From Paenibacillus oenotherae (GTDB taxonomy: Bacteria > Bacillota > Bacilli > Paenibacillales > Paenibacillaceae), in assembly GCF_019443105.1 (NCBI RefSeq), contig NZ_JAHZIJ010000001.1, forward strand, positions 744,001 to 808,000: a DNA stretch of 64,000 nucleotides, read 5' to 3'. Each line of letters starts with the position of its first letter. Position 1 is the stretch's first letter. Under the pieces are notes generated by a model. It was given only the letters and a program-made list of their open reading frames with translations. It made no database searches and had not been told where the DNA came from. The translations under genes were made by a program, and so were the position numbers. Below are positions 21,322-36,300 of this stretch, piece after piece.

Positions 21322-24300
21322 TTAAAATTCAATCGATTCCAGAAGGCTGTCGAGCTCCTCCAGTGTTAATTCATCATCACCCAGATCGCTTGGCGTCAGC
21401 TCCGTTGTTTCTTTGAGCGTGCAGTGCGCGATAATAGCAAGCAAGCGCTCCTGCAGACGGTCGATCAATCGTTCTGCCGTCGATGCCTCATATTCCTGCG
21501 CATTATAATGCAGCGCCAGCTTCAGCTTGCCTTCCGTTACCAGACCGCTGACATCAAGCGCAGCAGGCCGCTGCGAATCGGCGCTGAATGGCAGTCCGGC
21601 ATCATAGGACGAAGGCTCCATCCCGTTGCCACTTTCCGCATCACCGTCGAATTGTCCCAAATAGTTAAAGGAGATTTCCGGTTGAAGCGTCAAGTCGCGC
21701 AGCCGGTCGGTCATATATTTCAAAATGCCGTAGCCGATGCCCTTGTTCGGAATTTTCCGGAGCGTTTCCTTCGTCGATTTGATGATGTAGGCCAAATCCT
21801 CCGATTGCTCCATATCCAGAACGACAGGGAACTGGGACGTAAACCAGCCTACTGTACGTGTAATGTCCAGCCCTTCCACGAACGCTTCGCGGCCATGCCC
21901 CTCCAGATTGACCGCAATGGTGTTTCCTTTGCTCCAATCCTTGAGCGCCAATGCCAGTGCCGCCATCAGCAGATCGTTCATCTCCGTGCGGTAAGCCTCA
22001 TGGGCTCCCTTGAGCAGCTGCTCCGTCGCCTCGGCGGCCAGCTCTCTCTCCACGCTGCGCATATGCTTCACGAGATTGTCCGCACCAGCTTTGTCCTTAG
22101 GCAGCGGAGCAAAGTCCAGACCGCCAAGCTTATGCCAATACGCGGCTTCCTTCAGCAGCTCATCGCTGCTTGCATAAGCGGCCATCTGCTGTGACCAGTA
22201 GCGGTAGGAGTCTGTTTTGGCTGGCAGCGTGATGGCTTCCCCCTGCTCCGCCTGACGATAAGCCTCCGCCAGATCCTCGAACAGGATGCGCCAGGATACT
22301 CCGTCTACAGCCAAATGATGGATCGCAATCAGCAGATGGTCGCCCTCATTCGTGCGGAACAGGCCGAGCTTCACAAGCGGTCCATGGGCCAGATCCATAC
22401 CGCTTTGAATCGCGGTACCCTCGGCAAGAATGGACCCCTTGATCTCGTCGCCCGTCCGGCCGCGAAGGTCGATAACGGCCAGGGAGTAATGCTCCCCTTC
22501 GATGTCCTCGTTATAACCCTTGATGACATCATCATCACCTGCCGCATACCGGAGACGCAGCGCATCATGATGCTCCGTCAGCTTGCGGAATACAGTATGA
22601 AGCAGCTCCACGTCGAAGCCTTGCGGGCGGTAAATAAGCTCGGACTGATTCCAGTAATGCATATCCCTGAATCGGCTCTCGAAGAACCAGCTCTGAATCG
22701 GCGTCAGCGGCACCTCTCCGGTTACCGCTCCTTGCTCGATAATCCGGTCCGTTGCCTTGAGGCGCGGAACCAGCTCCGAGATGGTGGGGTAGCGGAACAG
22801 GTCGCGGATTTCAAGACGCAGGCCGAACTTGTTCAATCTCGCCGCTACCTGAATCGCCTTGATGGAATCTCCGCCAAGATGGAAGAAATGATCCCCGGTG
22901 CCGATGCGCTCCGCTCCCAGCACCTCTGCCCATATATCGGCCATAATTTGTTCGCGTTCACCGGCTGGGGCTACATAAGCCGAAGCGTTCCAGAGGCCAT
23001 TGCGATCCGGTTCAGGCAGCGCCCTCCGGTCTACCTTGCCGTTCGGCGTCACCGGCATGCCAGCGAGCTGGATAATAAACGGCGGTACCATGTATTCCGG
23101 CAGCACTTTCGCCAGCTCATCCTTCAGCACAGCGGTATTCAATTCCCGCTCTGCCGTTACATAAGCGCATAAGTATTTCCCACTGCCGTCGTCATCACGA
23201 GCCAGCACGACAGTTTCCTTCACGCCCGGCTGGCGCAGCAGCGCGCCTTCGATCTCGCCAAGCTCGATCCGGTAACCGCGCACCTTGACCTGATGATCGA
23301 TCCGGCCGATATACTCGATCCGGCCGTCAGGCAGCCAGCGCGCGGCATCACCGGTGCGGTACATCCGCTCTCCAGGCTGGAGAGGATCGGCGGTGAATCG
23401 TTCTGCCGTCATCTCCGGCAAGCCGACATATCCGCGAGCCAAGCCTGCGCCTGCGATGCACAGCTCTCCAGCCGCGCCGATTGGAGCCAGCCCGCCGTCC
23501 CCACCAAGGATGCGGATGGCAGTTCCAGCGATCGGCCGTCCAATCGTAATTGGGGCTCCCGGCTGCAGATCGCGTTCGATCGTCGCGACAACACTGCTCT
23601 CCGTCGGGCCGTATTCATTAATCAGCTCAATACCGTCATTGACGGATTTGCTGAGTGCGATTGTTTTATCCGTTACTTTCTCGCCTGCCAGTGTAACCAT
23701 GCGAAGCGAGGCAGCGTCCTCCCGGCTCATACATTCAAGCACACCGGCGTACAGACTCGGCACACTGATGAAATGCGTAACGCCGTGGCGCTTGATAGCA
23801 TCCTTGATCGCTACCGGATCCTTCGCCTCATCCTCAAGAAGCAGAACGACGGCGGAGCCCGAGACAATCGGTGTGTAGAAGCTGGTGACAAATCCGTCGA
23901 AGGCGAACGAGAACAGCTGAAGCACAGCGTCCCGGTCCGTCAAGCCGTAAGCTTCCTTGCGCCACCATATATTGCCGGATATGCTCCGGTGCTGGATCAT
24001 AACCCCCTTAGGCTTGCCGGTCGTACCCGATGTATAGATGATATAAGCCAGATCATCGGGACTTCCCGCAGCCGGGAGATTGCTTCCATCCTGCGCATAC
24101 AGCGCTTCATCGGCAAGATCCAGCCAGGCTGCAGATGTTCCCGCTGCGAAATCCGCTATGCAATGCGCTTGCGCCAGCACGATATCCGCGCCGCTGTCTC
24201 CCAGCATGTAAGTGACCCGATCGGCCGGATAGGCCGGATCGATCGGCATGTATGCACCGCCTGCTTTCATGACAGCCAGCATGCCGGTGATCATCTCGAA

Positions 24301-27300
24301 GGAGCGGTGAGCCATAACGCCGACCACCGTCTCCGCGCCTACGCCGCGTTCCCGCAGCTTACGGGCAAGGCGATTGGCCCGCGCATTCAACTCCCCGTAG
24401 GTCAACTCCTCCGAGCCCATTGCCAGCGCGACATTCTCAGGTGCTGACGCTGCTTGCCGCTCGAACAGGCCGTGAAGCGTTGAAGCTGGATCCTGAATCG
24501 TTCCGGATGCGTTGAATGTATGAACCAGCAGCTCCCGCTCGTCTGCTGCAAGCATATCGAGCTCTGCCAGCATACGCTCCGGATGCTGCGCAATAGCGCG
24601 GAGCATGCCGACATAATGCTTCGCCATCCGCTCCATCGTCTCGCCGCAGAACAGCGCCGTGCAATATTCCCAGCTCAAGGCGAGCCGGTCATTCTCCTCC
24701 TCCGCCATCAGCGTCAGATCGAACTTCGAGATTTTGTTCTCGTACTCGTAAGGCTCGAATGAGACCCCGTCAATCTCCATCGTCTCACGGCTCATATTTT
24801 GCAGAATGAATACCGTGTCGAACAGCGGATTCCGGCTCAGGTCGCGATACGGCTGCAGCTTCTCCACCATCGTCTCGAATGGGTAGTCCCCGTTCTCATA
24901 AGCCTCATATGCGTTCCGCTTCACCTCATCCAGGAATTCGAGGAACGTCTTGCTGCCCTGTGGACGGTTGCGCATCGGCAGCGTACTGATGAACATACCG
25001 ATCAAATCCTCGGTATCCGCATGCGAGCGGCCAGCAATCGGCGTGCCGACAACAATGTCGTGCTGATTGGCATACTTCGCCAGCAGCACATTGTAAGCCG
25101 CCAGCAGCACCATGAACAGCGTGGTGCCTGTATGAGCGGCAAGATCTTTCAGCCCCCGCAGCAATTCCGCATCGGCCTCGAACTCGTAATAATCGCCTTC
25201 CAGACTGCGCACGGCAGGCCTTGGGAAATCAGTGGACAAGTCCAGCACCGGAATTTCATCGCCGAAGCGCTCCATCCAGTATGCCTCCTGCTTGCCATAG
25301 GCCTTGGACTGGAACAATTCATGCTGCCATACCGCATAATCCTTGTACTGCACCTTCAGCGGCGGCAGCGAGTCTCCACGGTAGAGCGCAACAAATTCGC
25401 GGATGAGCACGCTCATCGAGATGCCGTCTGAGACGATATGATGCATATCGAACAGCAGCAGATGCTCGTTCTCCTGCAGCCCGACCAATCCAACCCGCAG
25501 CAGCGGCGCCATATCCAGCCGGAACGGCTGTACGAAGGCCTCTATTAATTGCTCCGTCTCCGCAGCCGAATCCGCAGCTTCCAGCCATTCAACATGCAGC
25601 TCCGCATGTTCATGCACCTTTTGTTTCGGTTCAGTCTCAATCGTATGGAAGGATGTCCGCAGAGATTCATGACGGTCTACCAGCGCCTGGAATGCACCTT
25701 CGAACCGGGCACGATCCAGCGCGCCCTTCATGCGCAGAACACCCGGCATGTTGTAGCCTGTACCCGGGCCTTCAAGCTGGTCCAGCACATACAGACGCAT
25801 CTGAGCCGATGACAGCGGGTAATAATCCCTCGCCATGACAGGCCGCAGTGACAGATCCTCCGCTCGTTCTGCGGACAGAATGAACCGGGCCAAGTCCCGG
25901 ATCGTCGCCGTCTCGAATATGGCTCGCAGCGGCACCTCGACCATAAACTCCCGATACAGCTGGGATACAAGCATCATCGCCTTCAACGAATGACCGCCCA
26001 GATCAAAGAAATTATCCGCCATGCCAATCCGCTCTACCCGCAGCGTATCCTGCAGCAGCTCTTGCAGCATAAGCGCGAGCTTCGACTCCACTTCATTCGC
26101 CGGCGCAACATACTCACGCACCCGCAGCAGATCCGTATCGGGGGCAGGCAGCGCCCGCGTATCGATCTTCCCGTTCGGTGTGAGCGGCATGGACGGCAGC
26201 TGAATGAAATAGGACGGAACCATGTAACCCGGCAGCTCTGCCGCCAGCCTTGCGCGAAGGTCAAGAACCGCCAGCTCATCGTCGGATACGATATAAGCGC
26301 ATAGATATTTTTGCCCGCCCTCGTCATCGCGTGCGATCACGACAGCTTCTTTAACAGATGCAAGCTTCCGAAGGCTTGCCTCAATCTCGCCAAGCTCGAT
26401 CCGGTAGCCGCGGATTTTGACCTGATGGTCGATCCGGCCGACGAAGTCGATTGTGCCGTCCGCCAGCCACCTGGCCCGGTCACCGGTACGGTACATCCGC
26501 TCACCCGGAGCGAATGGACATGGCACGAACTTCTCCGCCGTCAGCTCCGGCTCATTGAGGTAGCCCCGCGCCAGCCCAGCGCCGCTGATGCACAGCTCGC
26601 CATGGATACCTGCAGGCTGCAATTGCAAGTGGCTGTCTACAATATAAATACGGGTGTTGTCGATCGGACGGCCGATTGTAACTGGCCTATCCGCTTGAAG
26701 CCCGCTCAGAATTGTTGCTGTAACACTGCTCTCGGTCGGCCCGTATTCGTTATGCAGCACAAGCTGCGGATTCAGTGCCGCGCTCTTCTCGATGAAGCTG
26801 GCAGGCACCCGTTCTCCGCCAAGCGTGACCGCCTTCAGTGAAGCGGCTTCCGCGCTGCTCAGCATCTCCAGCACGGCGCCGTACAGGCTAGGTACTGCGC
26901 TGAAATGCGTAATGCCATGGTTCGCAATATAGCCTTTCAACGCAAGCGGATCCTTCGCTTCGTCATCCAATGCGATAATGGAGGATCCTCCCGCTGCCAT
27001 CGGGGCAAAGAAGCTGCCGACGAAAGCATCAAACGCATAGGAGAGGAGCTGCAGCACGCGGTCGCCCGGAGCAAAGCCATACGCCTCTCTCCGCCAGATG
27101 ATTGTATTGACGATGCTGCTGTGCTGGATCATAACCCCTTTCGGACGGCCGGTCGTGCCCGATGTATAGATCACATACGCCAGATCAGCCGGCCCGTTAA
27201 GCGGCTGAAGCGGTGAAGCGTCCCCGCTGTACGCGTCGGCAGCGCTCAAATTCAGCGTCTCCCCGGCAAAATCGCCGGAATAAGGGGAATCTCCCTGGCC

Positions 27301-30300
27301 TTGCGTCAGCAAGAGCAGCGCTCCGCTGTCCTCCAGCATGTAGCGGATACGGTCCTGCGGATATTCAGGATCAATCGGCATGTACGCCGCTCCTGATTTC
27401 AGCACAGCTAGTATCGCCACCGCCATCTCCACAGAGCGGTCAGCCAGTATGGCAACGATCCGCTCCGGTCCGGCTCCCTTGGCACGCAGCGTCCGCGCCA
27501 ATTGGTTGGCCCTCTCGTTCCACTCGCGGTAAGTCAGCGTCCGGGAGCCGGCAATGATCGCTGGAAGCCGGGGCGTCTTGCCCGCCTGCTCCTCAACAAG
27601 TCCGTGCAGCAGCTCCGTTCCCCCATGCTGTACTGCTGTCGCATTGAATGTCTCCTGCAGCAGTGTCTTCTCTTCCGCCGACAGCAGGGACAGCTCGCTC
27701 AATGAGGCATCCGGCCTTAATGTCACTTCAGACAGCAATGCTTCCAGGTGTGCTGCCATCCGCTCGATTGTAGGCTTGCTGAACAATCTGGAGGCGTATT
27801 CCAGCACGAATTCCATCCTGTCTTCCAGCTCTGTCGCTTCCAGCGTCAGATCGAATTTGGTCATCGTTTGCTCTGTTGCAAGGGACTCAAGCTTGACATC
27901 CCCGAGCTGAAGCGGACCGTCATCGGTATTTTGCAAAATAAACATCGTATCGAACACCGGATTCCGGCTCAGCTCACGGGACAGGTTCAACCCTTCAACA
28001 AGCTGCTCGAACGGATAATCGCCATGCTCGTAAGCACCGAGCAAGCGCTGCTTCACATCCACAAGCAATTCGCGGAAGGTGCGGCTGTCATCCACCGCTG
28101 TACGGATGGCCAGCGTATTGACGAACATGCCCACAACGCCGCCAAGATCCGCATGCGAGCGTCCGGCAGCGGCTGTGCCCACGATGAGGTCGGATTGCCC
28201 GCTGTATTTGGCAAGCAGCACATTGTAGGCTGCCAGCAGCACCATATACAGAGTCGTTCCCGTCTCTGAAGCGAGGCGGTTCAGCTCATCTTTAAGCTTC
28301 GCATCGGTGCGGAATGACAGCTGTGCCCCATCAAAGCTCTGCAGCGATGGACGCGGGTAATCTGTCGGCAGCTCCAGTACCGGCAGTTCGCCGGACAGCG
28401 CCTCCAGCCAGTATGCCTCCTGCTTCTGCAGGAAGCCGGACGCGAACAGCCCATTCTGCCAGGCGGCGAAGTCCTTGTACTGAAGTCCCAGCTCCGGCAG
28501 TAATTCTCCGCCATAGAGGGCTGCAAATTCGCTCATAATAATGCCCATCGACAAGCCGTCCGAAACGATATGATGCATATCGAACAGGAACAGATGCCGC
28601 TCGTCTTCCAGCTTCACCAGCCCTACGCGCATGAGCGGCGCCTTGCTCAGGTCGAACGGCTTCACGAATGAGGCCGCTGCCGCCTCCAGCTCCTCCTGGG
28701 ATGCATGGAGCAGCTCCGTATAGGAGAGAGCAAAATCAACCTCCGCATGCACACGCTGCACAGGCTCGCCATTCACCATCAGGAACGAGGTGCGCAGCGA
28801 TTCATGGCGGCTGATAAGCTCGCGGAATGCCGATTCCACCCGTGCAGAGTCAATCCGGCCCTCCATCAGCATGGCATCCGGCATGTTGTAGCTGGTGCCC
28901 GTTCCCTCCATGCCGTTCAGAATGAATAATCGCTTCTGGGCAGAAGAAAGCTCGTAATAATCTTGCGGCTCTACCCGCTGAATCGCCGCGAAGCCTGTAT
29001 CTGAAGCTCCTTCTTCACCTTCAATGAACCTTGCCATTCCCGCTACTGTCGGCGTCTCGAAGACTTGACGAAGCGGCATTGCAGTGCCGAACGCTTTATG
29101 AATATGCGATACGAGCACCATCGCCTTGAGAGAATGGCCCCCTAGACTGAAGAAGTCATCGTTCACGCCAACCGCTGTCATGCCAAGCACACGCTCCATG
29201 ATCTCTGCGAGTTGAATCTCCGCAGCTGTCGATGGCGCGGCATACTCGCTCGATTTGAGTCCTAAGCCGGCAGGCTCTGGCAGTGCTTTGCGGTCGATCT
29301 TGCCGTTAGGCGTAAGCGGCATGGCTTCCAGCACCACCACATGAGACGGCACCATATAGGACGGCAGATCCACTGTCAGATGCGCTTGCAATTCGCCCAG
29401 TGTCAGCTCCTTGGCCCCTACGATATAGGCGCACAAATATTTCTGCGCCATATCGTCCTCGCGGGCAATAACGATAGCCTCGCGTATGCCGGAATGCTTC
29501 AGCAGGCAGGCTTCGATCTCGCCAAGCTCGATCCGGTAGCCCCGCACCTTGACTTGATGGTCATTGCGTCCGAGAAACATCAGATTGCCATCCGGCATCC
29601 ATTTGGCCAGATCGCCCGTGCGATAAAGCCTGCTGCCGGAGTCGTACGGATTGGACACGAATTTCTCGTTTGTCAGCTCCTCGCGGCCGAGATAGCCGCG
29701 TGCTACCCCGGCACCGCCGATGTACAGCTCTCCTGCTACGCCGATCGGCAGCAGACGGCGTCTCTCATCCAGCACGTAGTAGGACATATTCGGCAACGGC
29801 TTGCCGATTGGAACACTTCCCGCCGCCGGGAGCACTTCGAGCGCTTCCTCATAGTAGCTGGAATCGATCGCCGCTTCCGTCACGCCATAGCTGTTAATAA
29901 TGCGCATTTCTGCACCGAAGCGCGACAGCAGCTTGCGGAACTCCTCCACCGGACAGCTGTCGGCTCCGAGAATAAGCAGTCTCAAGAAGCTGGCATCCAG
30001 GCCATTCTCGTAGATATGCTCCATCAATGGCGCAATGAGGGACGGCGTAGATTCGAATATATTGACTTCATGCTCCCGCATCAATGTGTACAAGGATGCA
30101 GGATCAAGCTTGATATCATTCGGACATATGATGAGCCTTCCGCCGTTCAGCAGCGCGCGGGCCATATCGCCTGCGAAGACGTCGAACGAGAAGCTTGCCA
30201 TCCCCAGCAGCCGGACAGGGAACTGCTCCAGCTCGTATTGTTCCTTCCAGGCGTAAGCCACGTTCATATATTGGCGGTGCTCAATCATGACTCCCTTAGG

Positions 30301-33300
30301 ATTGCCTGTCGTGCCCGACGTATAGATGATGTAGGCCAAATGATGCGGCTCCGCCCTATTGTCAGGCTCATGGAGCTCTTCAGCAGAAGCTCCTGCTGCA
30401 TCGGTCCCGCACTGCTCCAGCACTGCGATCTCGCCTGAGAAAGGCACGTCTTCCAGCAGCTCCGCTTCCGTGATGACCAATGCCGCTCCGCTGTCCTGCA
30501 GCAGATAGGCGATCCGGTCCGCCGGATAATCGGGGTCGATCGGGAGATAAGCGCCGCCGGCCTTCATAACCGCCAGCGCAGCAACGAGCATTTGCTCCGA
30601 GCGGCCTACCATAATGCCGACGATGCTCTCCGGCATAACTCCCTTGTCCCGGAGGACGTGGGCCAGTACGTTGGAGCGTTCATTCAGCTCGCGGTACGTC
30701 ATGCTGCGCCCGCCGGACACAACGGCGATATGCTCCGGCGTCTTCTTCGCTTGTGCGACGAAGGCTTCATGGAATGTCAAGCTCTGCGGATAAGAACGCT
30801 CTGTAGCATTGAAGGCAACGAGCAGCTGCTCCCTCTCCGCAGCCGTCAACAGCTCGATATCGGAGAGCGCTCCATGCGGATTAGCGGCCACAGCACGAAT
30901 GATTTGCAAATAATGCTGTGCTGCACGCTCAACTGTATCCCGCTTAAACAGCTTCGTGCTGTATTCCAATTCAAAGGCAATGCCACTGGCTGATTCGACG
31001 GCATCCAGCGACAGATCGAACTTGGAGGTTCTGTTCTCCAGCTCGAAAGGCGTGAAGGTCAGTCCTTGAACCGCTAATGCCTCCATATCGCTCATCTGAT
31101 GGCTGAACATCGTATCGAACAACGGGTTGCGGCTGAAGTCACGGGCAAGATTCAGCTTGTCTACCAACTCCTCGAACGGATATTCTCCATTCTCGAATGC
31201 GCCCAGACTTGCCGTCTTCACGACTTCCAGCAGCTCCTTGAACGTCATATCCGGCGTCATGCGGCAGCGAACCGCCAGCGTATTGACGAACATTCCCGCC
31301 AAATCCAGCACATCGGCATGCGGCCTTCCGGCAACCGGCGTACCGATAACCCCATCATGCTGCCCGGTATATTTGCTCAATAAGACGTTATAAGCAGCCA
31401 GCAGAACCATGTACATCGTGGCTCCTGATTCGCCAGCCAGCCGCTGCAATTGTCCATGCAGCTCTGTTCCTGCGGAGAATGCAAGGCGATCGCCCTCGAA
31501 GCTTTGCATGGATGGCCTTGCATAATCAGTTGGAAGCTGCAGCACCGGAATATCTCCGTCCGCAAATTGATTCAGCCAGTAGGCCTCCTGCCGCTTCATA
31601 GCCTCGGATGCGAAACGCTCGTTCTGCCAAGCGGCAAAATCCTTGTACTGCACCGTCAGCGCAGGAAGCTCCTCCCCGCCGTACAGAGCAATGAACTCAT
31701 CCACCAGCAGCCGGATCGTCTCCCCGTCGGATACGATATGATGCATGTCAAGCAGCACGATATGCCGTTCCGCAGACAGCTTCAATACCTCGGCGCGCAT
31801 CAATGGCGCTTCATCAAGGCGGAATGGACGGACGAAGCTGCGGGCGATGCCCTCCGCCTCATGCTCCTCCACTTCCTTGACCACCCAGTTCAGCTCCGCT
31901 TCCTCATGAACCTTCTGATACGGCTCGCCATCGATGGAATGGAAGGAGGTTCGCAATATTTCGTGCCTGCGCACCATCTCGCGGAATGCTTCCGTCAGCC
32001 GTTCAAGCTGAAGCGGTCCGTCGATACGCAGCGCATCGGACATATTGTAGCTTGTGCTCTCGCCTTCCTCGAATTGATCCAGAATATAGATTCGCTTCTG
32101 AGCCGACGACACCGGGTAGTATTCCTGCTCGGGAATGGCCGGAATGACCGCCGCAGCGATTCCTTCCGTCGCTCCATCACGCTGCAGCTCCACGGCTCGG
32201 GCCAGCCCTTCCAGCGTCGGCGCATTAAACAATTCCCGCAGCGGCACCTCTGCACCGAGCGCTTTGGCGGCATGCGACAGCATGACCATCGCCTTCAGGG
32301 AATGTCCTCCCAGCTCGAAGAAGTGATCGCGCGCGCCTACTCGTTCGACGCCAAGCACTCCCTGCCAGATGTCGGCAAGCTTCCGCTCCGTATCATTGCG
32401 CGGAGCGACATATTCCGCTGACGAAAGATCGCCTTCGGGCTCCGGAAGCGCTTTGCGGTCGATTTTGCCGTTAGGCGTAAGCGGGAATTTGTCCAACTGC
32501 ACGAAGAATGAAGGCACCATGTACGCTGGCAGCTCCGCCAGCACAAATTCCTTCAGCACTGCGGCATCAAGCTCTTCCATTGCGGTAAAATAAGCGCATA
32601 AATATTTATTGTTATGGGCATCCGCGCGATCCAGCACGATGACTTCCTTCATGCCCTCATATCCAAGCAGCCTTGCCTCGATCTCGCCGCATTCGATCCG
32701 GTGGCCGCGAATTTTGACCTGATGGTCCATACGGCCCCTGTATTCCAGACTGCCATCCGGCAGCCATCTGGCATAATCGCCCGTTCGATAGAGACGAACA
32801 CCCTTCTCTGTGCGGAACGGATCCTCCATGAACACCTTTGCCGTCTTCTCAGGATCATTCAAATATCCGCGCCCTACGCCAATGCCGGAGACACACAGCT
32901 CGCCGACAACACCAATTGGCAGCAGATTCATTCCCCCGTCAACAACGTACACCTTCAAATTGCGCACCGGCTTGCCGATCGGCATCACATCCGATTCCGG
33001 AGCCCGGTCCAGAATGTGCAGCGTAATATCGTCACAGGCTTCCGTCGGCCCATATGCGTTAATGAGCTTGATGTGCGGGTACCGTTGGAACCATTGTCTT
33101 GCCAATTGAGCCTTCGCATTCTCACCCGTAACGAGCAAATATTCCAGTGCAGGCAGCTCCGTATCAATCTCCATCTCCAGCATCGCCGACATGAAGGAAA
33201 CGACCACCTCAAGCACAGTCACGCCATCCCTTGCGACAGCTGCAATGAATGCGTTGGGATTCGTAATCAGCTCGTTCGGATAAATGACCGTTGTACCGCC

Positions 33301-36300
33301 AATCGTCAGCGCCGTCACGAACTGCCAGACCGAGATATCAAAGCAGTGCGGCGCGTTCTGCGCCATCACACAGCTGTCCTTCATGTGCAGCTCTTCGATC
33401 ATGGCCTCTATATGATTCAGCATGCCGGCATGCTCCAGCATGGCGCCCTTAGGCTTGCCCGTTGAGCCGGAGGTGTAGATCAGATAAGCCAGCTGTTCCG
33501 GCACAAGCTCGATCTCCGGATTGCTCTGCTCCAGCGTTGCGAGTACGCCGCCGAGCGTGTCCAGCGCGACGAATTCCGCACCCGGCAGCGCCTCTTGAAG
33601 CTCGCCGCTCACGAACTGGCTCTCAGTCAGTACGCATTTCGCCTCGGAATCTCCAATCATGTCCACAATGCGTCCCGTCGGGTAAAGCGGATCGACAGGC
33701 ACGTATGCCCCGCCCGACTTCCAGATCGCCAGAATACACTCCACCATGCTCGGCTTGCGATCCATGAAGATCGCGACGCGGTCATCCCGGCCTACACCCT
33801 TCTCCAGCAGGAGACGGGCCAGCCGGTTCGCCCGGCGGTTCAATTCCGCGTAAGTAACCGTCTCCTCGCCGAAGCGTACCGCAATCCGCTCCGGATAACG
33901 TGCCGCTTGCTCCTCGAACAGAGAAACAGTTGTCGCCCCTTGACGGATCGGAGCATCGGTATGATTGAAGACATCGATAATTTGATGTTTCTCCGCTTCG
34001 GTCAGAACCGGAAGCTCTCCGAGCTTCGTCCGGGGAGCCTTCACAATTGCGCCGAGCAGCTCCACATAATGGCTGGCAAACCTTCTGGCCGTCTCTTCAC
34101 GGAACAGCCGTGTGCAGTATTCCAGAACGAACCCGATCGTTCCGTTCTCTTCGCGGGCCTCCAGGGAAATATCGAACTTGGATATCCCCTCGTGGATATC
34201 GATCTGGCGGAGCGGCAGTCCAGCCAGCTCCAGCTTGGCCGTATCGACATTGTTCACGCTGAACATCGTGTCGAAGAGCGGGTTGCGGCTGAGGTCACGG
34301 CGGATGCCGAGCTTGTCGACCAGCTCCTCGAATGGATATTCCTGATGGTCAAAGGCTTCCAGCGCACGCTCCTTCACTTGGCCCAAATAACCCGTAAACG
34401 TCTGCTCCGCATCAGGATAAGTACGGATTGCGAGCGTATTGACGAACATGCCGATCATATCGTTCAGGTCGGCATGGCCGCGATTGGCGATCGGCGTTCC
34501 TACGATGAAGTCGTTCGCACCGCTGTACTTGAACAGAAGCACTTTGTAGGCGGCCAGCAGCACCATGTACAGTGTCGTGCCGGTTTCTGCGGTCAGAGCA
34601 TTCAACCGGTACGCCAAATCGGCATCCAGCTCGAACTTGAAGTCATGCCCGTCAAAGCTTTGCACTGGCGGGCGCTGATAATCATAAGGCAGCTCCAATA
34701 CCGGCAGCTCGCCAGCCATTGCTCCCAGCCAGTAGGACTCCTGCTTCCGGTAGTCCTCAGCAGCGATCCAATTCTGCTGCCATACGGCATAATCCTTATA
34801 CTGCAGGCGAAGCGCTGGCAGCGATTCATTGCCATAGAGCGCGATCAATTCTTTTATGATGACTGCGACTGAAATTCCATCCGAAACGATATGATGCATA
34901 TCAAACAGCATCAGCTGTCTTCCCTCAGCAAGTCTCGTCAGGCCGATGCGCAGCAGCGGCGGGCTGGCAAGGTCGAAGGGACGAACGAAGCGCTTCACCG
35001 CTTGCGGAATATCAGCTTCCAGCGTATCGCTGTAATGAACCGTGAAATCAACATTCTCAAGCACCCGCTGCACCGGCTCGCCATTCTCCAGCTTGAACGA
35101 GGTGCGCAGTGCTTCATGTCTGCGAATGATCTCCCCGAATGCACGCTGCAGCCGGTCGCGGTCAACCTCTCCCTCCACGATCAGGGCGGCAGGCAGATTA
35201 TAGGCTGTACCGGCATTCTCGCCCTCCAGTCTGTCCAGTACGAACAGGCGCTTCTGCGCTGAGGAGAGCGGATAGTACGGCTGAATCGGTGCCGGAGCAA
35301 TCGTCAGATCCATATCAGCCGCCGACACCTCTGCACCTTCCGCATGGCTGGCGTTCGCTGCATTCGCTGCTTTCGCTGCATCTGCATTGCCCGGCTCCGT
35401 TCCTTTCGCTGCAGCGGCTTTTGCCGGGGCTCCTCCGGTTTTCTCGTCAATGCTCGCAGCCAGCTCAGCAATCGTAGGATGCTTGAAAATGGTGCGAAGC
35501 GGCATTTTCGTCTTGAATTCCTTCAATATGCGGGCAGCCAGCATCGCTGCACTGAGGGAATGGCCGCCCTTTTGGAAGAAGTCATCCTGGGGCTCCAGTC
35601 CGTCCACGCCCAGAAGCTCCTTCCATATGGCGATCATCCGCTCTTCCGTTTCCGTATGCGGCTCCGCTTGCACCGTTTCGGCTGCTGCCGTCATACCCGG
35701 CGCTGGCAGTGCTTCCGCATCCAGCCTGCCATCCTCTGTGAGCGGCATGCTCTCCAGCCTTACGAAGCACGATGGAATCATATAAGGGGGCAGCTGCTCG
35801 GACAACAGAGCGCGCAGCTCGGTGTCGCTTGCTGCGCCGTTCTCGATGTAGTAAGCCGTCAGCACAGACTCATTGTCCGCAGCAGACCTCATCCATACAG
35901 CAGCTTCGCGGATTTGCGGCGATTGAAGCAGGACGGCTTCAATATCGCTCCATGCCATCCGGTTGCCGCGGATAGATTGCTGCTGCTCCCGGTCTCCGAA
36001 ATATTCCAGCTCGCCGCCGGACGTTATTCGTGCCAATGCACCCGTACGGAACAGCACCTCCTCCGGCTTGTACGGATTGGCGATAAACCGCTCGGCTGTC
36101 AGCGCCGGACGATTCCAATAGCCTTGTGCTGCTCCAGCGCCTCCGACATAGAGCTCGCTGATGACTCCTGCTGGCGCCAGTCCCATGCTCTCGTCGAAAA
36201 TATAAGCTGCAACGTTAGGCAGCAGCGCGCCGGTGTGGATGCTGCTCCTCGAAGCAAGCTCCCCGTCGCCGATTTCTTTGTAAGCCGCATGCACCGTCAC

